Part shown: positions 1-6,126 of the stretch, one piece after another
Numbering within the stretch: the stretch's first letter is position 1
How the letters are laid out: each line of letters starts with the position of its first letter
Source: Desulfonema limicola
GTDB taxonomy: Bacteria > Desulfobacterota > Desulfobacteria > Desulfobacterales > Desulfosalsimonadaceae
Assembly: GCA_020722245.1 (NCBI GenBank)
Contig: DYLE01000104.1
Span: 1 to 8,571 of the forward strand
Length of the DNA: 8,571 bases
Reading direction: 5' to 3'
Notes under the pieces: generated by a model
Seen by the model: the letters and a program-made list of their open reading frames with translations, nothing else
Database searches by the model: none
Told to the model about the DNA's origin: nothing
Translations under genes and position numbers: made by a program

Positions 1-45
1 TTTTGGGAAAACCGCGCATGTGCATAAAAAATACCCATAAAAATG

Positions 46-2052
46 TCACGCACCCCCGCCGCTTCCGTCAAGCACCTCCCTGACCTTTCTTGAGAGCTCG
101 AGGATGTTGAAGGGCTTCTGAATAAACCCGCTGCATCCCTTTTGCAGAAGTTCCTCGGCCTGGCCGTTTCGGCTGTAACCGCTGGAGAGCAGCACCCTGG
201 CGGCCGGGTCGATGGATTTTATCCTATTGAAGGTTTCGGCCCCGCTCATTTTCGGCATGATCAGGTCTAAAATCACCACATCGATTTCTCCCTTGTAACG
301 CCTGAATAGATCGATGCCGGTTTCTCCGTTGTCGGCGGTCAAAACGGTGTATCCGAGTTCAGACAGCATGATTTGAGCGGTTTCGATAATGATCGGCTCA
401 TCGTCCACCAGAAGAACCGTTTCCCTTCCCATGAATAGGAGGTTTTCCGTCTTTTCCTGATCTTCCACCGATTTATGAGTTGCCGGCAGGTAGATATTAA
501 AGGTTGCCCCTTTTCCGGGCTCACTGTAGACGGTGATGTATCCCCCATGATTTTTCACAATACCGTAGACCGAGGAGAGCCCCAGCCCGGTCCCCTGCCC
601 CGGCTCCTTGGTGGTGAAGAAGGGCTCAAATATCTTCTGTTTGACAGTCTCGTCCATTCCCACTCCCGTATCCGTCACGCTGATCTTCACATAGTCGCCC
701 GGTCTGTACTGGAACGAGGCCAGCTGGTATTTGCCGAGGGTGATGTTTTGAGTTTGAATATAGATTGTGCCGCCGCCCGGCATGGCCTGCCAGGCGTTGA
801 CATAAAGGTTTAACATGACCTGGTCCATCTGGCCGGGGTCTGCTTCCACGGCCCAAAGTCCATCGAAGAACCGGGTCTGAATGGTGATTTCCTTTTTCGC
901 GGCGGCAAACATTGTGGCGCTCGCCTGGATCTGGGCGTTGAGGTTAATCGTTTTAACCTGGTATTGACCCCTTCGGGCAAAGCCGAGAAGCTGTTTGCTC
1001 AGGTCCGATCCATACTGAATCTGCTTTTCAATGGTTTTTAATCTTTGAAAATTCGGATCATCCGGCCCGGTTTTCATCAGCATCAGGGAGGTATTTCCCT
1101 GAATCGTCATCAACAGGTTGTTGAAGTTGTGCGCGATGCCTCCGGCCAGGGTGCCGATGGCTTCCATTTTCTGGGCCTGGTAAAGCTGGGCCATCATGCG
1201 CTTTTGGGCGCTGATGTCCCGAATAATCCCCTGGTAGCCGAGGATGGCGCCGTCTTCTGAGCGCCGAAGGGTTGAGGTGATCAAGCAATCAAGGGGCGTG
1301 TTGTCCTTTTTTTTGAATTTCACCGCATAATCCCGAACATACCCCTCCCTTTCAATGGCTTTCTGAAATTTCTCCCTGTCTTCAGGATTAAAATAAAGCT
1401 GCTTTAAGTCTAACTTAAAAATTTCCTCTTTGGTATAACCGAAGAGCTCCAGGCCGGCCGGGTTGATCTCGACAAACCGCCCCTCCCGGGTGGTGATATA
1501 GATCGTATCCCGTGAGGTTTCAAACAGGGTCCGGTAGCGTTCCTCGCTTTTTTCAAGGGCTTTTTGGGCTTCTACCTGTTTGCTGATATCCCTGGAGACG
1601 CCGATGATCTCCGTTAAATTGTTATTCTTATCGAAAACGGGCCTGGCGGTTATACTGACCCATTTGGAGGAGCCGTCCTTTTGGATATACTCTATCTCCA
1701 GGGTATGGGTCTTTGTCATCAGGGTTTTGTCGGTTTTGAGTTTTTCTATCTCTTCGGCAAAGTATGCCGCTGCTTTTGCATAGGAGGCCGGAGAGAGAAT
1801 ATCCTGAAAGGATTTTTCCAATGCCTCCTCAGCGGTATACCCGGTCAGCAGTTTTGCGGCAGGGCTTAGGTATTTCAGCTCAAACCGGTCCGCGGACATG
1901 ATCCATATCATGTCCGGAACGTTTTCCACGAGCATTTGATAGGTTTGTCTGCTCTGCTTAAGGCTTTCGATTTCCCGACGAAGCCTTTCATTTTCCTCTT
2001 TCAGCCGGCAAACCTGATGGAGCAGATCCTCGTGCGATGGTGAAGCGGGCAT
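46..2052 (-). CDS. Cytosolic PAS-PAS hybrid histidine kinase with C-terminal receiver domain
   Basis: This is a two-component sensor of 668 residues from the chosen start. A short coiled coil (about 9-33) leads into PAS 1 (about 35-159) and PAS 2 (about 167-284). A HisKA domain follows with the phosphorylated His308 in GGIAHNFNNLL. The HATPase domain (about 404-524) has N-box Asn415, G1 box DTGVG at 461, F box IFEPFF and G2 box GQGTGLG at 485-491. The receiver domain (about 545-663) has acidic pair Asp550/551, phosphoacceptor Asp596, Ser624 and Lys646. No transmembrane segment is visible, so it should sense a cytoplasmic signal, which cannot be named from the sequence. The ATG at 2052 is preferred over an in-frame start at 2115 because a perfect AAGGAGGT precedes it at about 7 nt, and because the longer form would run deep into the upstream glycosylase gene. 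His308 is followed by Asn where most kinases have Asp or Glu. Phosphotransfer may go His to Asp within the protein or on to an unseen partner. Confidence 0.93.
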   Translation of the reverse strand: MPASPSHEDLLHQVCRLKEENERLRREIESLKQSRQTYQMLVENVPDMIWIMSADRFELKYLSPAAKLLTGYTAEEALEKSFQDILSPASYAKAAAYFAEEIEKLKTDKTLMTKTHTLEIEYIQKDGSSKWVSITARPVFDKNNNLTEIIGVSRDISKQVEAQKALEKSEERYRTLFETSRDTIYITTREGRFVEINPAGLELFGYTKEEIFKLDLKQLYFNPEDREKFQKAIEREGYVRDYAVKFKKKDNTPLDCLITSTLRRSEDGAILGYQGIIRDISAQKRMMAQLYQAQKMEAIGTLAGGIAHNFNNLLMTIQGNTSLMLMKTGPDDPNFQRLKTIEKQIQYGSDLSKQLLGFARRGQYQVKTINLNAQIQASATMFAAAKKEITIQTRFFDGLWAVEADPGQMDQVMLNLYVNAWQAMPGGGTIYIQTQNITLGKYQLASFQYRPGDYVKISVTDTGVGMDETVKQKIFEPFFTTKEPGQGTGLGLSSVYGIVKNHGGYITVYSEPGKGATFNIYLPATHKSVEDQEKTENLLFMGRETVLLVDDEPIIIETAQIMLSELGYTVLTADNGETGIDLFRRYKGEIDVVILDLIMPKMSGAETFNRIKSIDPAARVLLSSGYSRNGQAEELLQKGCSGFIQKPFNILELSRKVREVLDGSGGGA

Positions 2053-2054
2053 GC

Positions 2055-2729
2055 TCAGACCTCCTTTTGACCGCGGCCGAATCGACACAGCCGGCGAACC
2101 GGGCATGACGGGCATTCGGGCTGTTTTTTGCGGCAGAGGGTGTTTCCCAGGGCCACGATCTGGGCGTGGTAGTCGTTATAGAGTTCAACATTTTCCGGCA
2201 GATGATCCATGAAAAACCGCTGGCAGGCCTGGTAGTTCCAGTCCTCATCGGCAAGCCCGATCCTGGAGAAAATCCGTTTGGTATAGGCGTCGATGACAAA
2301 CACCGGCTTTCGGCCCGCATATAAAAGGATGGAATCCACGGTTTCCTCGCCGAAGCCCTTGAGCCCGAGCATCTGTTTGCGAAGGGAGGGGACCGGCTGG
2401 GCGAACATGGCCTCCAGGCTGCCGTGGTAATCATTAAACAGCAGCCGGCAGAAGGTTTTCAGCTTTTCCGCCTTTTGATTAAAAAAGCGGGAGGACCGGA
2501 TCAGGGGTGCCAGGGCTGCGGCCTCGGTTTTAAAAATCGCATTCAGGGAGAGCAGGTTGTTTTCCTTGAGGCGGGCCAGGGCCGTGACCACATTCTTCCA
2601 GGCCACGTTCTGGGTCAGGATTGCGCCGATCACCACCTCTTCATCGGTTTCTCCCGGCCACCAGCGCTGATGCCCGAATCGTGAATGTAACCTGCTGTAT
2701 ATTTTAAGCAGCCGTTCAGCGGTTTTCAT
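2055..2729 (-). CDS. Endonuclease III-like HhH-GPD DNA glycosylase with [4Fe-4S] loop
   Basis: This is a 224-residue base-excision repair glycosylase of the Nth superfamily. It resembles the COG2231 branch, which as I recall includes Helicobacter MagIII, a 3-methyladenine glycosylase. Visible signatures are WWPGETDEEVVIGAILTQN near the N-terminus, the helix-hairpin-helix LKGFGEET at about 121-130, and the catalytic Asp147 in VIDAYT. The C-terminal cysteine loop is C-x6-C-x2-C-x5-C (Cys199, 206, 209, 215), which ligates a [4Fe-4S] cluster in the family. The lysine that makes E. coli Nth a bifunctional lyase (K120) is replaced here by Glu129, so a monofunctional glycosylase is inferred. The substrate base cannot be told. 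The ATG at 2729 overlaps the etfA stop region by 14 nt. A TTG at 2744 would add five residues, but neither start has a good Shine-Dalgarno. Confidence 0.9.
   Translation of the reverse strand: MKTAERLLKIYSRLHSRFGHQRWWPGETDEEVVIGAILTQNVAWKNVVTALARLKENNLLSLNAIFKTEAAALAPLIRSSRFFNQKAEKLKTFCRLLFNDYHGSLEAMFAQPVPSLRKQMLGLKGFGEETVDSILLYAGRKPVFVIDAYTKRIFSRIGLADEDWNYQACQRFFMDHLPENVELYNDYHAQIVALGNTLCRKKQPECPSCPVRRLCRFGRGQKEV
2056..2067 (-). promoter_or_regulatory. Strong Shine-Dalgarno that decides the kinase start
   Basis: Read on the minus strand, AAAAGGAGGTC precedes the ATG at 2052 by about 7 nt. It lies in the last codons of the glycosylase gene (Gln-Lys-Glu-Val-stop). This fixes the kinase start and suggests translational coupling between the two genes. 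Confidence 0.8.
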
Positions 2730-3696
2730 TCTGGTAGGTTTCAATCAGCAAAGGAATAAATGAGGTCAGGTCCTCCACAACACAGGCATCCGCGAAATTA
2801 AAGATCGCCGCGCGCGGATCCCGGTTGATGGCCACGATGAACCCGGAGTCCCGCATCCCCGCGATGTGCTGGCTGGCGCCGGATATGCCGCAGGCGATAT
2901 AAAGCCTGGGGGCGACCCGTCTGCCGGTGGTTCCCACCTGGTGTTTGTAGGTCAGCCATTTTTTATCGCAGACCGGCCGGGATCCGGCAACAGCGGATTT
3001 TGGAAAAATTTCAGCCAGCCGGTATATCAGATCAAGGTTTTCTTTATTTCCGATTCCGTTTCCTGCGGAAACGATGACCTCTGCGGCATCCAGGGCCGAT
3101 GGGCCTGACTGTTTCGATTGGTACCCCATAAACCGGGAACCTGCGGGTACAGTAACGGCTTTTTGAACCCGAACCCGGCCGGGCAAAACCGCGGTCGGAA
3201 GATTGGGTTTGAACCGGCCGGGCTGGACTGTGAGCACGGTTACCGATGCATTGGAGATCACCTCGGACATGAGCTTATCGTTAAACACCCCCCGGGTAAA
3301 ACACACGCCCTTTTCGTGTTGGACTACCTTTTCAACCCCGGGAATAAAAGCAGCGTCAAGCCTGGCTGCAAGCCCTCCGGCGAAATCAAGCCCCCTGGGG
3401 GTGTGGGCGATGCAGATATAGGCGGGATGAAGATCCGCGAACAAGCTTTTCGGCAGGCGTTTGTAAAAGCCGGTTTCATCGCCTGCGGGTTCATCCATGG
3501 GGATGGCGACCACATCCAGCCCGGTTTGCCGGGCCAGCTTGTCGGCCAACACTTCAATGCCCTGCCCGGCAACCAGAATTTGAATATCCAGACCCAGATG
3601 GTTTTGAATGACCTGGGCGCAGGCAACCAGTTCGCCGGTGACCGGCGCGGCCCGGCCCCCGGCATGTTCGGCAATAACAATGATCCGCTCTTTCAT
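2716..3696 (-). CDS. etfA: Electron transfer flavoprotein alpha subunit (EtfA/FixB family)
   Basis: This is a 326-residue EtfA, a full family length. Normally it pairs with EtfB to carry electrons between flavin dehydrogenases and a quinone or ferredoxin acceptor in the cytoplasm. The N-terminal ETF domain occupies about 1-190. The C-terminal FAD-binding domain (about 200-320) is well conserved: SAGNGIG at 210-216, GSRPVCD at 238-244, QVGTTGRRVAP at 253-263, IACGISGASQH at 267-277, AINRDP at 289-294 and FADACVVEDL at 301-310. The ATG at 3696 gives the expected MKERIIVIAEH start, but upstream there is only a weak purine stretch. etfB usually sits directly upstream of etfA. Here the upstream side is a short divergent promoter region, so the EtfB partner must be encoded elsewhere. 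Whether this is a bifurcating or a conventional ETF cannot be decided from the alpha chain by eye. It is the first gene of the minus-strand operon. Confidence 0.93.
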   Translation of the reverse strand: MKERIIVIAEHAGGRAAPVTGELVACAQVIQNHLGLDIQILVAGQGIEVLADKLARQTGLDVVAIPMDEPAGDETGFYKRLPKSLFADLHPAYICIAHTPRGLDFAGGLAARLDAAFIPGVEKVVQHEKGVCFTRGVFNDKLMSEVISNASVTVLTVQPGRFKPNLPTAVLPGRVRVQKAVTVPAGSRFMGYQSKQSGPSALDAAEVIVSAGNGIGNKENLDLIYRLAEIFPKSAVAGSRPVCDKKWLTYKHQVGTTGRRVAPRLYIACGISGASQHIAGMRDSGFIVAINRDPRAAIFNFADACVVEDLTSFIPLLIETYQNENR

Positions 3697-3701
3697 TCTT
3701 T

Positions 3702-3731
3702 GAAAATCTCATGTTTAAAGGATGCTGTCAA
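3702..3731 (-). promoter_or_regulatory. Possible promoter for the etfA operon
   Basis: On the minus strand a perfect TTGACA (plus-strand 3726-3731) lies in the left arm of the dyad. The only -10 candidates at the right distance are poor (GAGATT or GATTTT). The implied transcription start falls at about the etfA ATG. This is a weak call, reported because it mirrors the plus-strand candidate. Confidence 0.22.
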
Positions 3732-3769
3732 CCTGAAAACTCAGAGGGATGCCTGTTTCAGGTTGACAG
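3725..3769. repeat. Perfect 14-bp inverted repeat in the divergent promoter region
   Basis: The arms CTGTCAACCTGAAA (3725-3738) and TTTCAGGTTGACAG (3756-3769) are exact reverse complements with a 17-bp spacer. TTTAAA lies just outside each arm (3714-3719 region and 3771-3776). The right arm also contains a nested CCTGT-N9-ACAGG (3752-3770). It sits midway between the divergent starts of etfA and the DUF2520 gene. It could be an operator for a dimeric regulator or a stem-loop in a leader. Its position between two gene starts argues against a terminator. Confidence 0.75.
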
Positions 3770-3790
3770 GTTTAAATATTCGCATGTAAT
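3763..3790 (+). promoter_or_regulatory. Candidate sigma70 promoter for the DUF2520 gene
   Basis: TTGACA (3763-3768), a 16-bp spacer and TGTAAT (3785-3790) make a reasonable sigma70 match. The -35 lies inside the right arm of the dyad. The predicted start of transcription is near 3797, only about five bases from the ATG, so the message would be almost leaderless. That lowers confidence. Confidence 0.4.
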
Positions 3791-3801
3791 ACATAGGCAG
3801 G

Positions 3802-4671
3802 ATGAAACCAAGGTTTGCCATTATCGGTTGCGGCAAGGTCGGCATCGCCCTTGCCGGTCAACTGGCCGGGGCCGGTTATCTCCCCGCCGGGTTTGCCAGC
3901 AAAACCCTCACCTCGGCCCTGAAGGCTGCCAGGACCGTTCAGGCAGACCAGATGGTGTTTGATAAGACCTGGATCGCCGCCAAACAGGCCGATATCGTTT
4001 TTATCACCACCCCGGATCAGTGCATTGCCGAGGTCTGCCGGACCATTGCTCAACACGACGGTTTTCAGAAGGATGCCATGGTGTTTCACTGCAGCGGCGC
4101 ACTCTCCTCGGCTGTCCTTTCCCCGGCAAGATCCTGCGGCGCCTGCATCGGATCCATGCATCCGCTTCAAAGCTTTGCGACCCTTGCACCGGGAAACCCC
4201 TTTGCGAAAATCATGGTGGCCGTTGAGGGGGATGAAAAGGCGGTTGAAACCGCCGCACAGATCGCGTCGGATTTGGGCGCGATTCCCTTTACCATAAAGA
4301 CTGCGGGAAAGATGCTGTATCATGCGGCCGCGGTGGTCGCCTCAAACTACCTGGTGACCGTTATGGAACTGGCGTTTACACTGATCGCCGCATCCGGGGT
4401 GGAAAGGTCGGATGCGTTCCGGATTTTAAAACCGTTGATCGAGGGTACGCTTAAAAACATCGAAACCGTGGGGATTCCCAGTGCGCTCACCGGACCCATC
4501 GCCCGGGGGGATGTGGAAATCGTGGAAAAGCATCTGGAGGCTATGGCCTCACTTTCGCCGGAGGTTTTATCCCTCTATCGCCGGCTGGGTCAGGCCACCA
4601 TCGAAATCGCGCGGGCTAAAGGCACCCTTTCCAATAAAGCCGGCGCAAGGCTTAAAAAGGTGCTGGATTAA
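3802..4671 (+). CDS. Rossmann-fold DUF2520 predicted oxidoreductase
   Basis: This is a 289-residue cytosolic protein of the Rossmann-like plus DUF2520 family (COG5495). The N-terminal dinucleotide-binding motif GCGKVG is at 9-14, directly after the first strand, which supports the ATG at 3802. Family signatures include SMHPLQSF at 118-125. KMLYHAAAVVASNY at 170-183 carries Lys170, His174 and Asn182, which resemble active-site positions of 6-phosphogluconate dehydrogenase-type reductases. LTGPIARGD is at 229-237. An NAD(P)-dependent reductase is likely, but the substrate is unknown. From memory, a related Francisella protein (PanG) was reported as an alternative ketopantoate reductase and such genes often sit near pan genes. 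No pan gene is visible here, so that role is only a possibility. The gene is divergent from etfA, and no clear terminator follows. Confidence 0.85.
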   Translation: MKPRFAIIGCGKVGIALAGQLAGAGYLPAGFASKTLTSALKAARTVQADQMVFDKTWIAAKQADIVFITTPDQCIAEVCRTIAQHDGFQKDAMVFHCSGALSSAVLSPARSCGACIGSMHPLQSFATLAPGNPFAKIMVAVEGDEKAVETAAQIASDLGAIPFTIKTAGKMLYHAAAVVASNYLVTVMELAFTLIAASGVERSDAFRILKPLIEGTLKNIETVGIPSALTGPIARGDVEIVEKHLEAMASLSPEVLSLYRRLGQATIEIARAKGTLSNKAGARLKKVLD

Positions 4672-4906
4672 AACGAAAAGATAGGATCCCCCTTCTGCTA
4701 AACCCGAGGCCGCCTTCAATACCATCCCCACAGGGTTATGTTAATAATATAAATCAATACTTTGGCAATTATTGTCTTGACGCGGCCAGCCAAAATGATA
4801 GAATAGCCCAGAAAATCAGGTTGTCTGTGGAGTACCTTATTGTTTTCTGTCTGTATAGAGTTATGTGATGGGCTCGTTTTTCTGAATCGACTCTAAAGGG
4901 GGGCAT
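4672..4906. other. Gene-free intergenic region before pilC
   Basis: These 235 bp hold no convincing gene. The first part has no clear hairpin-plus-T-tract terminator for the upstream gene. The AT-rich run at about 4736-4772 lies just upstream of the pilC promoter candidate and could serve as an UP element. The remainder would be a roughly 96-nt transcribed leader. In it TAGAGT (4856-4861) could pair with ACTCTA (4890-4895), next to the Shine-Dalgarno. Confidence 0.6.
4777..4804 (+). promoter_or_regulatory. Sigma70-type promoter for pilC-pilS
   Basis: TTGACG (4777-4782), a 16-bp spacer and TAGAAT (4799-4804) form a good sigma70 match with AT-rich DNA directly upstream. The predicted transcript start is near 4811. 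No sigma54 GG/GC pair with the right spacing is seen, although many pilus genes use sigma54. Confidence 0.6.
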
Positions 4907-6118
4907 ATGCCGGTTTACGTTTGGGAAGGCCGGGGCAGAAGCAACCAGATTCGAAAAGGTGAGATGGAGGCGGCCAATGAAGAGGAGGTCCGCGCCAGTC
5001 TCAGCAGACAGGGCATCACCCCGCAAAAAATAAAAAAGAAGCCCAAGGACCTTTTCGAAAACGTCGCCTTTCTTCAGCCCAAGGTCCAGCATCAGGATAT
5101 TATTATTTTCTGCAGGCAGTTTTCCACCATGATTGATGCCGGCCTTCCGATTATTCAGTGCCTGGACATCCTTCATGCGCAGCAGGAAAACGTGACCTTT
5201 AAAAAAATGATCAAGGACATTAAAACGTCCGTCGAGGGCGGGCAGACCCTGGCCGAGGCCTTAAAAAAATATCCGCATCAGTTTGATGCGCTGTTTGTCA
5301 ACATGGTCGCGGCCGGTGAGGCCGGCGGTATCCTGGATGTGATTTTAAGAAGGCTTTCCGCCTATATGGAAAAGGCGGCGCGGTTAAGGGCGCAGGTCAA
5401 GGGCGCCATGACCTATCCCATCGTCACCCTGATTATCGCAGCTCTCGTGCTGGCGGTGATCCTGATCTTTGTCATTCCGGTGTTTCAGGAAATGTTCGCC
5501 GACTTTGGAAAAGCCCTTCCGGCGCCGACCCGGGTGGTCGTGGCCTTGAGCAATTTCGTGAAATCCAAGATCCTTTATATCATCGTGGCGATTATCCTGT
5601 TTATCTTTGCGTTTCGCCGGTTTTACAAAACCGAAAAGGGGCGTGTGGTGGTGGATGATATGCTCCTTAAGCTCCCGGTGATTGGCATTCTGATCCGCAA
5701 GGTCGCAGTGGCCCGCTTCACCCGAACCATGGGGACCATGCTCGCCAGCGGGGTGGCCATCCTGGAGGCCTTGGATATCGTCGCCAAAACCGCCGGCAAC
5801 AAGACCATAGAAAATGCGCTATACAGGGTGCGCACGGGTATTGCCGAAGGGCAAACCATTGCCGATCCCCTGTCTGAGACCGGCGTGTTCCCGCCCATGG
5901 TCTGCCAGATGATCGCGGTGGGGGAGTCCACCGGCGCCATTGATGCGATGATGGAGAAAATCGCTGATTTTTATGAGGAGGAGGTGGACCAGGCCGTGGA
6001 CAACCTGACCGCATTGATCGAGCCCTTCATGCTGGTGTTCTTAGGGGTGACCATCGGCGGTCTGGTCATCTCCATGTATCTTCCCATATTCCAGTTGGCG
6101 GGAGCGATTTCAGGATAA
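4907..6118 (+). CDS. pilC: Type IV pilus inner-membrane platform protein PilC (GspF family)
   Basis: This is a 403-residue platform protein, normal length for PilC. PilC sits in the inner membrane and couples the assembly and retraction ATPases to pilin insertion. Two T2SSF domains are visible (about 66-189 and 268-390), each starting with a CRQFSTMIDAGLP- or ARFTRTMGTMLASG-type helix. The conserved AAGEAGG (135-141) and VGESTGA (338-344) turns are present. Three membrane segments are seen at about 168-193, 221-238 and 372-394. The N-terminus MPVYVWEGRG is typical. The ATG at 4907 follows AAAGGGGGG at a short distance. A GspF of a type II secretion system is the alternative, but the adjacent pilS favours the pilus. 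The pilB and pilT ATPases that often precede pilC are not upstream, and pilC appears to have its own promoter. Confidence 0.92.
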   Translation: MPVYVWEGRGRSNQIRKGEMEAANEEEVRASLSRQGITPQKIKKKPKDLFENVAFLQPKVQHQDIIIFCRQFSTMIDAGLPIIQCLDILHAQQENVTFKKMIKDIKTSVEGGQTLAEALKKYPHQFDALFVNMVAAGEAGGILDVILRRLSAYMEKAARLRAQVKGAMTYPIVTLIIAALVLAVILIFVIPVFQEMFADFGKALPAPTRVVVALSNFVKSKILYIIVAIILFIFAFRRFYKTEKGRVVVDDMLLKLPVIGILIRKVAVARFTRTMGTMLASGVAILEALDIVAKTAGNKTIENALYRVRTGIAEGQTIADPLSETGVFPPMVCQMIAVGESTGAIDAMMEKIADFYEEEVDQAVDNLTALIEPFMLVFLGVTIGGLVISMYLPIFQLAGAISG

Positions 6119-6126
6119 ACCGGAAT

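Noticed and set aside
1..45. Terminator for the kinase operon after its stop
   Set aside because: Only a 4-bp TGGG/CCCA pairing with a long loop is seen, with no proper stem followed by a T-tract on the minus strand.
3118..3789. 223-codon open frame on the plus strand opposite etfA
   Set aside because: It is fully antisense to a well-conserved etfA. The product is low-complexity Gly/Pro-rich with no recognisable domain, as expected from codon bias on the other strand.
3772..4323. 183-codon open frame on the minus strand opposite the DUF2520 gene
   Set aside because: It is antisense to a gene with clear Rossmann and DUF2520 motifs, and its product has no family features.
4762..4780. Possible sigma54 promoter (TTGGCA...) before pilC
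   Set aside because: The GC dinucleotide expected at -12, ten bases after the GG, is missing. The sigma70 match just downstream is better.
4769..5176. 135-codon minus-strand frame over the pilC promoter and 5' end
   Set aside because: It overlaps the conserved PilC N-terminus and the promoter, and has no domain or Shine-Dalgarno support.
5197..5269. A7 tracts in pilC (and one in lysS near 7887-7893) as programmed frameshift sites
   Set aside because: They encode Lys-Lys in conserved reading frames, no pseudoknot or alternative frame product is evident, and both proteins continue normally.
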